Shown one piece after another: positions 25,931 to 34,693 of a DNA stretch of 64,000 nt; the first letter of the stretch is position 1; each line of letters opens with the position of its first letter. Location of the stretch: the NCBI GenBank assembly GCA_022072245.1, contig JAJVIA010000014.1:1-64000 (forward strand), read 5' to 3'. A program made the position numbers and the translations under genes. The stretch is from Anaerolineae bacterium. Lineage in GTDB: Bacteria > Chloroflexota > Anaerolineae > UBA4142 > SHND01. The notes beneath the pieces are model-generated. The model was not told the DNA's origin. It ran no database searches and was given only the letters and a program-made list of their open reading frames with translations.

Positions 25931-27289
25931 ATGTTACATCAAGCCATCGAAACCTACCACAATCTGCTCACGCCCGACGTGGCGCGCGAATCGTGGGCTC
26001 AACTGCAAGACCAAACCAAGCGACGCGGTTTGTATTTTGGCGCGCGCGATGTCGTGACGGTGCTGCGCCCGCGCTTTTTGACGACGGAACAATATCATTT
26101 TTTGCAAAACGCGATTCGCAGCGTCATGCCCGCGTTTCGCAAAGCGTACCACGCGGCGCTGGCGGATGAAACGGTGCGCGCGCAGTTTCGTTTGAACGAT
26201 TGGGAAGAGCGCATGGTCGCGGAAAAATTTGGTTTCCAAGAACCCAGCCCTTCCGCGCGCATGGATTCGTTTTATCTGCCCGAGCAGGGCGTCGTGCAAT
26301 TTACCGAATACAACGCCGAAATTCCCGCCGCGCAGGCGTACACCGACGTCTTGAGCCAAGTGTTTTACGGCTTGCGCGTGATGGGCGAATTTCAAAAACA
26401 GTACGAAGTGCGCCCGCTGCCGACGCGCAATCAGATGCTGCACGCGCTGCTCGACGCGTGGCGCCAATGGGGCGGCACGACGCGTCCGAACATTGCGATT
26501 CTCGATTGGAAAGAGGTGCCGACGTACAGCGAATTTGTATTGTTCCAAGAATATTTTCAAGCGCAAGGATATGCCGCCGAAATCGTGGATCCGCGCGCGT
26601 GCGAATATCGCAACGGCAAACTCACGGCGAACGGTTTCGAGATTCAGTTGGTGTACAAACGCGTACTCATTAGCGAGTTGGTCGAACGCGGCGATTTGGG
26701 TTTGGAGCATCCGGTGATTCGCGCCGTGCGCGATAACGCCGTGTGCATGGTCAATCCGTTCGCGTGTAAAATTCTGCACAAAAAAGCGTCGCTCGCCGTC
26801 TTGACGGATGAACGCAATCAAGCGCTCTTTGACGCGGAGGAATGGCGCGCGCTCCAAAAATTTATCCCGTGGACGCGCGTGTTGGAAGAGCGTAAAACGG
26901 TGTACAATGGCGCGCCAATTGATTTGATGCCGTTCCTCGCGCAAAACAAAGACGAATTCGTGGTGAAACCGAACGACGAATATGGCGGCAAAGGCGTAGT
27001 GTTGGGTTGGACCGTTTCGCAGAGCGAATGGGAACAATTGCTGCGCGACCGTTTGCAAGAGCCAAGCATCGTACAGCGCCGCGTCGCGCTGCCCGAAGAA
27101 CCGTTCCCCAGTTACGTGGACGATACGGTGCAAATTTATGACCGCATGTTGGACACGGACCCGTACATTTGGTACGGCGCGTTCATGTCGGGTTCGTTAT
27201 GTCGCCTGTCCACCGCCGCGCTGGTGAATGTGACCGCCGGCGGCGGCTCGACGGTGCCGACATTCGTAATTGAGCCGAGACGCAGTTGA
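25931..27289 (+). CDS. circularly permuted ATP-grasp-like protein
   Basis: The 452-residue protein contains VVQFTEYNAEIPAAQAYTDV, NIAILDWKEVPTYSEFVLF, the ADP-binding part DEFVVKPNDEYGGKGVVLGW, and ends LSTAALVNVTAGGGSTVPTF. Order and motifs resemble circularly permuted ATP-grasp and glutathionylspermidine-synthase-like enzymes, which form amide bonds. I place the start at the ATG 25931 (MLHQAIETYHNLLTPDVARE); a longer frame from 25844 runs through the intergenic region. The stop overlaps the ATG of the GT39 gene (TGATG). Substrate is unknown; the cluster context implies an amino-acid or polyamine ligation. Confidence 0.78.
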   Translation: MLHQAIETYHNLLTPDVARESWAQLQDQTKRRGLYFGARDVVTVLRPRFLTTEQYHFLQNAIRSVMPAFRKAYHAALADETVRAQFRLNDWEERMVAEKFGFQEPSPSARMDSFYLPEQGVVQFTEYNAEIPAAQAYTDVLSQVFYGLRVMGEFQKQYEVRPLPTRNQMLHALLDAWRQWGGTTRPNIAILDWKEVPTYSEFVLFQEYFQAQGYAAEIVDPRACEYRNGKLTANGFEIQLVYKRVLISELVERGDLGLEHPVIRAVRDNAVCMVNPFACKILHKKASLAVLTDERNQALFDAEEWRALQKFIPWTRVLEERKTVYNGAPIDLMPFLAQNKDEFVVKPNDEYGGKGVVLGWTVSQSEWEQLLRDRLQEPSIVQRRVALPEEPFPSYVDDTVQIYDRMLDTDPYIWYGAFMSGSLCRLSTAALVNVTAGGGSTVPTFVIEPRRS

Positions 27290-28611
27290 TGCCCCCGTCA
27301 AACGAATCCGCGTCCGCGCAAACCGTCGCCGCGCCGCGCGCTTGGCTGCGCCGCGAACAACGCACGCTGCTTTTGCTTTTGGGCATTTTACTTTTGGGTT
27401 TGTTTGTGCGCGGAATCTATGTCGGCGCGATTGTGAAATTTAACAGCGCGCCGTCGTACGACGGAATCTTTTTTAATCAACTCGCCCTCAGTCTGTTACA
27501 GGGCAACGGCATGACGACCGCCGACAATTTGCCGACGGCGTTTCGCACGCCCGGCTATCCGTTTTTTCTGGCGAGCTTGTACGCTCTGTTTGGTCCAAGC
27601 GCGACCGTTGCGCGCGGCGCTAATATCGTACTGGGCGCATTGACGGCGGTTTTGTTATTTCCGTTAGGCGTAGAATTATTTCGCCGTCGCCGTATCGGTT
27701 GGCTTGGCGCGCTGTTTGGCGCGCTGTATCCGATTCTGATTTATATTACCGGCGAAATATATTCCGAGATTTTGGCGATTTTCTTGGCGACGTTGGCGCT
27801 GGTTTTGTACGCCGCCGAGTTGCGCCGTCCATCGCGTTGGCGTCCGCCCTTGGCGGGATTGATTTTGGGCATAGAGTTGATGGTTCGTCCCAATATCGTC
27901 TTTGCGCTGCCCTTTATTGTCTTGTGGTTTTTTTTGTGCGCTACGCGTTCCCATGCTCTCCAGCTCGCCGCGTGGCTCGCGGTGATGTTGGCGCTCTTTA
28001 GCGTCCCGTGGAGCATTCGCAACTATGCGGTCTTTGGCGAATTTATTCCTTTGACCACGCAAGCGGGCGTAAAAATTTGGCAAGGCAATAACGCGTTGGC
28101 GGATGGCAGCGGACTCGAACCGACCCCGGAAACTTGGCGCGACGGACCGGTTCCTGACCGTTTCTTTATGGGCTGGAAAGCGTTGGGTGAACCAGAGAGC
28201 AGTCGCCGCTTTATGAATGTTGCGGTGACGTGGATGCAAACGCATCCCGTCGAGACGGCAATGCTCGTGCCGCAAAAAATTTTGCGTCTGTGGTCGCCCA
28301 TGTCTTTTACGACGCGCTCTAGTCGGCAATTGCCGCCCATCCCGTTTGAAATTCTACTGATGCCGTGGCTCATTTTTTTGGGGACGGCGCTGTGGGGAAT
28401 GATTGTCTATCGTCGGCAGTGGCGCAGGTTATTTGGCTTGTACGCTTTGCTCTTGGCGGTAAATTTGGAAGCGGCGCTGACGTTCGGCGGAACGCGCTAT
28501 GCTTTGCCGATGACGCCGGCTTTATTGCTCTTGAGCGCCGCGGGGATAGATTGGCTGTGGGTACGAATGGCGCCGCAACGATGGCGCCGCGCGGCGTTAC
28601 CGACCGCATGA
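27289..28611 (+). CDS. GT39-like membrane glycosyltransferase
   Basis: A 440-residue integral membrane protein with about ten or more hydrophobic helices. The first luminal loop has SYDGIFFNQLALSLLQGNGM with acidic residues, and FRTPGYPFFLASLYALFG is the classic R-x-P-G-Y-P signature of ArnT/PMT-type enzymes. They transfer sugars from polyprenyl phosphate donors to lipids or proteins on the outer face of the membrane. The start overlaps the stop of the preceding ligase gene. It could decorate the product of the cluster, or the cell envelope. Confidence 0.88.
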   Translation: MPPSNESASAQTVAAPRAWLRREQRTLLLLLGILLLGLFVRGIYVGAIVKFNSAPSYDGIFFNQLALSLLQGNGMTTADNLPTAFRTPGYPFFLASLYALFGPSATVARGANIVLGALTAVLLFPLGVELFRRRRIGWLGALFGALYPILIYITGEIYSEILAIFLATLALVLYAAELRRPSRWRPPLAGLILGIELMVRPNIVFALPFIVLWFFLCATRSHALQLAAWLAVMLALFSVPWSIRNYAVFGEFIPLTTQAGVKIWQGNNALADGSGLEPTPETWRDGPVPDRFFMGWKALGEPESSRRFMNVAVTWMQTHPVETAMLVPQKILRLWSPMSFTTRSSRQLPPIPFEILLMPWLIFLGTALWGMIVYRRQWRRLFGLYALLLAVNLEAALTFGGTRYALPMTPALLLLSAAGIDWLWVRMAPQRWRRAALPTA

Positions 28612-28647
28612 CACTGACGTTTCGACATTTCTGTAAAGGAGAGGGGT

Positions 28648-29760
28648 ATGCTTAAACCTCCATCGCTCAATATCGGCATCGAAGAAGAATATCAAATCGT
28701 GGACCCGCAAACGCGCGCATTGAAATCGTACATTACGCAAATGCTCGAAGACGGCAAAATGATAATGCGGGAATCCATCAAGCCGGAATTGCATCAAAGT
28801 ATGGTCGAGGTCGGGACGAATGTGTGCCAGACGCCCGCCGAAGCGCGCGCGGAATTGGTGCGGCTGCGGCGCGGCGTAATGGAACTCGCGGCGAAAAGCG
28901 GTTTGAAAATTGTCGCGGCGGGGACGCATCCCTTTTCGCATTGGGTCGAGCAAGAGATTACGCCGTTCGAGCGCTACATGGGCGTCAAGCAAGATATGGC
29001 GGAACTCGCGCAAAAACTTTTGATTTTTGGCACGCACGTTCACATCGGCATCGAAGATTTGGAATTTCGCGTGGACGCGATGAATATCGCGCGTTACATG
29101 ATGCCGCATGTGCTGGCGCTTTCGACGAGTTCGCCGTTTTGGGTGGGCCGCAATACGGGCTTGAAATCGTATCGCAGCATTATCTTTCGCAATTTTCCGC
29201 GCAGCGGTTTTCCGCCGACGTTCCACTCGTGGGCCGAGTTTGAAAATTTTGTCCAGGCGCTGGTGCGCGTCCACGCCATTCCCGACGGCTCGAAATTGTG
29301 GTGGGACGCGCGTTTGAATCCACGTTATCCGACGCTCGAATTTCGCGTGTGCGATGTGTGTACGCGCGTGGACGAAGCGGTGTGCATCGCCGCGATTTTT
29401 CAAGCGATTTGTTTCAAGCTGTGGAAACTGCGCCGCGACAATTTGAGTTTCCGCATGTACCCGCAAACCTTTTACGAAGAAAACAAATGGCGCGCGGTGC
29501 GCTATGGCATTGACGGCAAACTGATTGACTGGGGCAAGCAAGAAGAACTGCCCGCGCGCGAGTTGATTCGCGAAATGATTGAATGGTTCATCGGCGACGT
29601 GTTGGACGAACTCGGCACGCGCAAAGAGGTGGAATACGCGTTCAAAATTTTGGACGGCGGCACGAGCGCGGATCGACAATTGAGCGTGTTCAAAGAGACG
29701 GGTAGTTTGGAAGCGGTAGTGGATAATTTGATACGGGAGACGGAGGAGGAGGTACGATAG
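28648..29760 (+). CDS. GCS2-family carboxylate-amine ligase (YbdK-like)
   Basis: The 370-residue enzyme starts MLKPPSLNIGIEEEYQIVD, with the glutamate-rich metal site IGIEEEYQ typical of glutamate-cysteine ligase family 2. It continues with EVGTNVCQTPAEA, AGTHPFSHW, IFGTHVHIGIED, and LWWDARLNPRYPTLEFRVCD. These enzymes join a glutamate or similar carboxylate to an amine with ATP. Some members (EgtA, YbdK) work with glutathione-like metabolites. GGAGAGGGG precedes the ATG. It stands at the end of the ATP-grasp/GT39 sub-cluster and before the PqqD/HprK sub-cluster. Confidence 0.92.
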   Translation: MLKPPSLNIGIEEEYQIVDPQTRALKSYITQMLEDGKMIMRESIKPELHQSMVEVGTNVCQTPAEARAELVRLRRGVMELAAKSGLKIVAAGTHPFSHWVEQEITPFERYMGVKQDMAELAQKLLIFGTHVHIGIEDLEFRVDAMNIARYMMPHVLALSTSSPFWVGRNTGLKSYRSIIFRNFPRSGFPPTFHSWAEFENFVQALVRVHAIPDGSKLWWDARLNPRYPTLEFRVCDVCTRVDEAVCIAAIFQAICFKLWKLRRDNLSFRMYPQTFYEENKWRAVRYGIDGKLIDWGKQEELPARELIREMIEWFIGDVLDELGTRKEVEYAFKILDGGTSADRQLSVFKETGSLEAVVDNLIRETEEEVR

Positions 29761-29820
29761 TTTCCAAAACAAGCGCGCAGCCGCGCGCTTGGCGCAAGGA
29801 CTATCCGGCGACTCGTGAAC

Positions 29821-30261
29821 ATGACCTCAAAATTTTTTAGAATCAATACGCCGCAGATCGTTCACCATACGATCGAGCAGGAAATCATTATTATTGATTT
29901 TGAGACCGGTTCGTATTTCAGTCTAACCGGTACGGGCGCGACGGTGTGGGAATGTTTGGCGCAAGTTGCGTCGCTCGACGATATTGTCGACGCGCTCATG
30001 GCGCAGTATGCGGGCGACCGCGCCGAGATTCGGCGCGACGCGGAACAATTTTTGAACGAATTAGAACGCGAGGCATTGATTGTGCCGTCCGCGACGCTGC
30101 CGGTCAAACCGTCGTCCAGCGCCGTGACGATTGCGGCGCCAAAAGCGCTTTTATCATTTCAGCCCCCGACGCTTGCCAAGTATACCGATATGCAAGACTT
30201 GCTGCTGCTCGACCCGATTCATGGAGTGGATGAACAGGGTTGGCCCGTCGCCAAGACTTGA
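29821..30261 (+). CDS. PqqD-like protein with leader/core-like C-terminal tail
   Basis: Of 146 residues, about 1-92 form a PqqD-like winged-helix domain (RiPP recognition element): INTPQIVHHTIEQEIIIIDF, YFSLTGTGATVWECLAQ, IVDALMAQYAGDRAEIRRDA and FLNELEREALI. A Ser/Pro linker leads to a tail containing PPTLAKYTD and then MQDLLLLDPIHGVDEQGWPV. P-x-L-x-x-Y-x-D-x-x-x-L is reminiscent of RiPP leaders bound by PqqD domains. Position next to a HprK-like kinase fits the predicted PqqD/HprK-related peptide modification systems. Whether the tail is the substrate is unproven. The ATG at 29821 is preferred to GTG 29815. Confidence 0.82.
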   Translation: MTSKFFRINTPQIVHHTIEQEIIIIDFETGSYFSLTGTGATVWECLAQVASLDDIVDALMAQYAGDRAEIRRDAEQFLNELEREALIVPSATLPVKPSSSAVTIAAPKALLSFQPPTLAKYTDMQDLLLLDPIHGVDEQGWPVAKT

Positions 30262-30312
30262 CGTTACGCTTGGCTTTGAATTGGCTAGAGCCGTACACGT
30301 TTTAAGGATTTC

Positions 30313-31374
30313 TTGCGCTTGACTGGAACCAGAACTGACGCCGCGCCGCGTATTTTTTTTGAACAGGTCTATGGCGCGTTTCAACGCGCGGAACAAGAGA
30401 TGGGCGCGCCCATTCAGCGGGATTATGCGATTGATGGGTTTGTCGTGCGTTTGCGCTTTGCAGGACCCGCGCTTGTTCCTTTGATTACGCCTGCTTTGGC
30501 GCATTTGGAAATGCCGCCGAATGCGCGTCGCGCCGATTTGACCATCTGTCTTTGGGACAGCGCTTCGACGCATACGCTCATGCCGCCGCGTCCGTGGGCG
30601 CAGGATGCCTGTCGCGCGCGCGGCGATGTGCGCGGTTTTAACGATACGCGTTCGCGCACGGCGTTGGCGGCGGATGTGGGCGCGGTGAGCGTTTTAGATT
30701 TGCAAGAAAATTTGGGCGTCTATTGGATTCGTGCGGGAGAGCAGCTGCCGACGTACGAACGCGGCGCGCCGCTGCGCGTGATGCTGCATTGGTGGATGCG
30801 CGAACGAAACCGTTTTTTAATTCATGCCGGAGCGGTGGGCCTCGACGACCGAGGCGTATTGTTGATTGGCAAGGGCGGCAGCGGAAAATCTACCGCTTGT
30901 GTGGCGGCGGCGCTGGCGGGCTGGCAATACGTCGCGGATGATTATTGTTTGCTCGCGTCGAACGGCGAACCCTATGTTCACAGTCTCTATAATTCCGCCA
31001 AATTGGATGACGCGGCGCTCAAAAATTTCCCCGCGCTCGAATCCGTCGTGCGTAATCCGTCCGAACGCGCCGCCGAAAAAGCGCTCTTGGATTTAGCCCA
31101 AGTTCCCGCCGCGCAGCTGACGCGGCGTTTGCAGCTGCGCGCGCTGGTCCTGCCGCGCGTCACGGGACAACGCGATACGCGGCTCGCGCCGATTGCTCCA
31201 TCCCAAGCGCTCCGGGCGCTCGCGCCGAGTTCGCTGTTTCAATTGCCCGGCACGGGCCCCGCCGAATTTTTTGCTCTGGCGAATTTGGCGCAGCAAACGC
31301 CTTGTTATTATTTGGAGGCAGGCACCGAATTGTCCCAGATACCTCAAACATTGCAAGCGGAGTTATTCTTATGA
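30313..31374 (+). CDS. HPr kinase-like ATPase (HprK-related)
   Basis: The 353-residue protein uses a TTG start with AAGGA seven bases upstream. Its C-terminal half carries the HprK-like nucleotide-binding fold: RFLIHAGAVGLDDRGVLLIG leading into Walker A GKGGSGKST (about 190-198), then YVADDYCLLASNGEPYVHSL. True HPr kinases phosphorylate a serine on HPr; relatives in RiPP clusters phosphorylate precursor peptides. The N-terminal half is unassigned. Its stop overlaps the ATG of the first GT2 gene (ATGA). Expected partner: the PqqD-like protein immediately upstream. Confidence 0.85.
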   Translation: MRLTGTRTDAAPRIFFEQVYGAFQRAEQEMGAPIQRDYAIDGFVVRLRFAGPALVPLITPALAHLEMPPNARRADLTICLWDSASTHTLMPPRPWAQDACRARGDVRGFNDTRSRTALAADVGAVSVLDLQENLGVYWIRAGEQLPTYERGAPLRVMLHWWMRERNRFLIHAGAVGLDDRGVLLIGKGGSGKSTACVAAALAGWQYVADDYCLLASNGEPYVHSLYNSAKLDDAALKNFPALESVVRNPSERAAEKALLDLAQVPAAQLTRRLQLRALVLPRVTGQRDTRLAPIAPSQALRALAPSSLFQLPGTGPAEFFALANLAQQTPCYYLEAGTELSQIPQTLQAELFL

Positions 31375-32060
31375 ACGCGCCATTAGCCAGCGTCGTGATG
31401 ATTGTGCGTAACGGCGAGCTCTTTTTTCGCCAAGCCATCGAGAGCGTATTGGCGCAGGATTATCCTGCGTACGAGATATTGGTGGTTGACGGACAGTCCA
31501 CCGATGGCACTGCGGACATTGCGCGGGCGTATCCGCAAATTCGTTATTTTGTACAAACGGACAGCGGCACCGCGAATGCGTACAATCTGGGCATTGCCCA
31601 AGCGCGCGGCGAGTTGATCGCCTTTCTCTCGTACGATGATTTGTGGACGCCAAACAAGTTGAGCGCGCAAATCGGTTATCTACTTGAACATCCCGAAATT
31701 CAATACGCTGTCGCACACTGTAAATTTTTTTTGGAACCAGAATATCCTTTTCCGCTCACACTACGGCCCATGATTTTGGAGCGCGCCCTGCCGCTGCGGA
31801 TTATGGAGACGCTTCTTGCGCGCAAGCAAGTTTTCGCCCAAGTGGGTTTGCTCGATCCGCAGCTGAGTCCGGCGGACGATGTGGACTGGTTTATGCGGGC
31901 GCACGACCTTGGCGTACCCATGGCCGTATTGGAACAAACTCTTTTGTACAAACGCCTCCACGATATGAATACATCGCTCAATGCTCCGGATGGACGGCAA
32001 TTGATTTTTCGCGTCTTGCAGCGTTCCACCTCGCGCAAACGCGCATTGGCTCAAGCGTAA
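31371..32060 (+). CDS. family 2 glycosyltransferase, first copy
   Basis: The 229-residue GT-A protein begins MNAPLASVVMIVRNGELFFR and has LVVDGQSTDGTADIA (UDP-sugar-binding Asp), then AFLSYDDLWTP in place of the usual DxD (S-Y-D-D). The late acceptor site reads LSPADDVDWFMRAHDLGV. Enzymes of this type add a sugar from a nucleotide donor to a lipid, polysaccharide or protein. It is coupled to the HprK-like gene by a 4-nt overlap. Confidence 0.88.
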   Translation: MNAPLASVVMIVRNGELFFRQAIESVLAQDYPAYEILVVDGQSTDGTADIARAYPQIRYFVQTDSGTANAYNLGIAQARGELIAFLSYDDLWTPNKLSAQIGYLLEHPEIQYAVAHCKFFLEPEYPFPLTLRPMILERALPLRIMETLLARKQVFAQVGLLDPQLSPADDVDWFMRAHDLGVPMAVLEQTLLYKRLHDMNTSLNAPDGRQLIFRVLQRSTSRKRALAQA

Positions 32061-32126
32061 ATCTGATTGTACGCGGCTGACGCCTCGACGCCAGCCGCGC
32101 CGTCAATCATCGTGCGTAAAAAAAGT

Positions 32127-32822
32127 ATGTCCACCGCTCCAGCGCTAATCAGCGTTATCATTCCGGTCTATAATGGCGCGCCGTATTTGGGCGAAGCGCT
32201 TGCCAGCGTCTTGGCGCAGACGCGGCTGCCCTTGGAAGTGATTGTCGTTGACGATGGCTCGACCGATGCGAGCGCAAACGTGGCGCGTCAGTTTCCGGTG
32301 CGATATGTCTGGCAAACGCACAATGGCGCAAGCGCCGCGCGGAATCAGGGCATTGCGCTGGCGCAGGGTTCATTTTTCGCGTTCCTCGATGCGGACGATG
32401 TTTGGATGCCTGAAAAACTCGCGCAACAGACCGAATCCTTTGCCGCACAACCGAACTTGGAGGCGGTGTTTGGACAGATGGAGCAGTTCGTGAGCCAGGA
32501 TAGCGTTGACGCGATGCCGCCCGCCCGTTTTGCCAGAGAGGTTCGCGACAGCTATGCGCCGGGTACGATGTTGATTCGACGCGCCGCGTTTATGCGGGTT
32601 GGTCTGTTTGCGCCGCAGTGGCGCGCGACGGAAGCGGTTGAATGGATGATGCGCGCGCGCGCGAAAAACCTACAGAATATTATGCTGCCGCAGCTGGTGT
32701 TGCGCCGCCGCGTACACGCCAATAATACAACTTGGCGCGAGCGCGCAACCGTAGACCGCGAATATGCTGAAATGATCCAAGCCGCGTTGACGCGTCAAAG
32801 ACAAGCGCGCCCGGAACGCTAA
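32127..32822 (+). CDS. family 2 glycosyltransferase, second copy
   Basis: The 231-residue protein MSTAPALISVIIPVYNGAPY... shows the GT2 signatures VIVVDDGSTDASANVAR and AFLDADDVWMPEKLAQQ (DxD), with a C-terminal ATEAVEWMMRARAKNLQ helix. I start it at 32127 because this gives the classic N-terminus; the frame is open from 32067. It is similar to, but clearly distinct from, the preceding GT2. The donor and acceptor are unknown; together with GT39 it suggests a glycosylated product. Confidence 0.88.
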   Translation: MSTAPALISVIIPVYNGAPYLGEALASVLAQTRLPLEVIVVDDGSTDASANVARQFPVRYVWQTHNGASAARNQGIALAQGSFFAFLDADDVWMPEKLAQQTESFAAQPNLEAVFGQMEQFVSQDSVDAMPPARFAREVRDSYAPGTMLIRRAAFMRVGLFAPQWRATEAVEWMMRARAKNLQNIMLPQLVLRRRVHANNTTWRERATVDREYAEMIQAALTRQRQARPER

Positions 32823-32837
32823 CAGCTATATTTTTTG

Positions 32838-32930
32838 ATGCGGTCGGCTGAATATGCTTGTGACGCGCAAGTTTTTAAATTCCGCGGCTGGAATGGACGC
32901 GGGCGTTTCGCGGGATTGAATACGCGATGA
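32838..32930 (+). CDS. possible 30-aa peptide ahead of the ABC exporter gene
   Basis: An ATG at 32838 opens a frame of 30 codons (MRSAEYACDAQVFKFRGWNG then RGRFAGLNTR), whose stop overlaps the ABC transporter start by 4 nt (ATGA). The peptide has one cysteine and a Gly/Arg-rich end, like some exported peptides. No ribosome-binding site is visible, so it may only be a chance frame or a coupling leader. Confidence 0.25.
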   Translation: MRSAEYACDAQVFKFRGWNGRGRFAGLNTR

Positions 32931-34693
32931 ATCTGACGATTTGGCGTTGGAGTTGGCGCTGGCTGCGTCTTGGGCCCCGCACGCTTGGATGGCTGGTGAT
33001 GCTAACGCTGTTGCAATTGGCGGCGATTTTGCTCATCGCGCTCGTTTTCCAGGATTTGCAGGGCGGCGCGTCGGTCGGCGTAACCGCCTTGCCGCGCGTG
33101 GCGCTCATGGCGGTAGTGGGCGCGGCAAGCGCGGTCGGATTGTTTCTGGCGCGCGTTGCCGGCGGACACGCGGCGGCGACAGCCGTCACCCGGCTGCGCG
33201 TCGCCGCGTTGGAATTGCTCTATACGCGCGCCCAAGCGTTCTATGCGCGCTCAAACAGCGGTAATCTCCATTCGCTTTTGATTTGGGATACGGAACGCGC
33301 GTTCAAATTCTTTGAAGCGCTTTTAGGCCAAATGTTGGCGGCTTTGACTGTCGGCTTGGGTATTGTCGTGGCGTTGGTATGGTTAAATCCCATGCTGGCG
33401 TTGCTCTTGGCGTTTATCGCGCCGTTTCTTTTTTTGGCGCAGCGTTATTCGCTGCCAATTCTGCGGCGCGATTTTGAGCGACGCAACCAAGTGTTTGGTA
33501 AATTCAACAGCGACATGCTCGCCGTGTTACAGCTTTTACCGCTGACGCGCGCGCAGACGGCTGAAGCGCAAGAGCTGGCGAGTCAAACGCGCGCGCTGGC
33601 TGGTTTGCAAAAGAGCGTGGAAGCTTTGCTGACGCAGCAGGCGTTACAGCACGCGCTTCAAAATGGAATCTTGGTGACGGTGGTCGGCGTGATTTTGGTA
33701 ATTGGCGGCAGTCAGGTTGCGGCTGGGCAAATTACGGTTGGCAGTTTGCTCGCGTTCAACGTCATCTTGTTGGCGCTGCGACGCTACGCCCAAGACGCTA
33801 TCGCGGTAACGCCCACGCTTGTCGAAGGTTATCACGCGTTGGAAACGCTGCATCATTTTTTTACCGCGTCGCCGCCCGAACCGTATGCTGGGACACGACG
33901 CTGCCGCTTGCGCGGAGAATTTAGTCTGCGCGATGTGACGTTTGGCTATCACGACCATGCGCCGATTTTGCGCGGCGCGTCGCTGACGCTGGCGCCGCAC
34001 TCGTTCACCGCGCTAGTTGGCCCGAATGGCGCCGGTAAAACAACCCTAGTCAATCTGTTGCTCGGTCTGTACAAGCCGTGGCAAGGCGCGCTGACTGCCG
34101 ATGGTTATGCGTATGTAGAATTGGATATGCACGCGGTGCGCCGTCAAATTGGCGTACTGCCGCAGGACCCCCTTTTGTTGGACGGCACCATCTGGGAAAA
34201 TATCACGTACGGTATGCCCGATGCGTCCGCAGAGGCGACGCTGGCTGCCGCGCAGAGCGCCGCCGTGGATGTTTTTGTGCGCGAGTTCGCGCAGGGATAT
34301 CAGACTCTTGTGGGCGAAAGGGGCGTGCGTTTGTCGGGAGGACAGCGGCAGCGCATCGCGCTGGCGCGCGTTTTACTGCGTCAGCCCAAACTGCTCATCC
34401 TTGACGAACCGACAAATCATTTGGATGCCGCCGCCGCATGGCAATTGATTGAAAAGATTTTGCCCGACGAAAATTTGCCGTCGGCGCGCCGCACTGCGGC
34501 GCCGACGATTCTGTTAATCACGCACGATTTGACGTTGGCGCGCTGCGCGCAGCAGCAATACCTTTTGAAACAAGGACGGTTCGAACGCCTTGCGCCCGAA
34601 ATGTTGGACCGCGTTTTGACGCGTAACGCGCAGCCATTCCAAGTAGAACCGATTTCTGACCCGAGCGCGACGGTGCGGGGCGAACATGTCTGA
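32927..34693 (+). CDS. ABC exporter, membrane and ATPase halves fused
   Basis: A 588-residue ABC half-transporter. About six hydrophobic segments occupy residues 15-300 (first: WLVMLTLLQLAAILLIALVF), followed by the nucleotide-binding domain with Walker A GPNGAGKTT (about 365), Q-loop LPQDPLLLDG, signature LSGGQRQRIALARVLL and Walker B LLILDEPTNHLD, then the switch ITHDLTLARC. No N-terminal C39 protease domain is present, so it does not itself cleave a double-glycine leader. Drug, lipid or peptide export are all possible; cluster position favours export of the cluster product. Its end overlaps the next start by 8 nt. Confidence 0.92.
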   Translation: MNLTIWRWSWRWLRLGPRTLGWLVMLTLLQLAAILLIALVFQDLQGGASVGVTALPRVALMAVVGAASAVGLFLARVAGGHAAATAVTRLRVAALELLYTRAQAFYARSNSGNLHSLLIWDTERAFKFFEALLGQMLAALTVGLGIVVALVWLNPMLALLLAFIAPFLFLAQRYSLPILRRDFERRNQVFGKFNSDMLAVLQLLPLTRAQTAEAQELASQTRALAGLQKSVEALLTQQALQHALQNGILVTVVGVILVIGGSQVAAGQITVGSLLAFNVILLALRRYAQDAIAVTPTLVEGYHALETLHHFFTASPPEPYAGTRRCRLRGEFSLRDVTFGYHDHAPILRGASLTLAPHSFTALVGPNGAGKTTLVNLLLGLYKPWQGALTADGYAYVELDMHAVRRQIGVLPQDPLLLDGTIWENITYGMPDASAEATLAAAQSAAVDVFVREFAQGYQTLVGERGVRLSGGQRQRIALARVLLRQPKLLILDEPTNHLDAAAAWQLIEKILPDENLPSARRTAAPTILLITHDLTLARCAQQQYLLKQGRFERLAPEMLDRVLTRNAQPFQVEPISDPSATVRGEHV

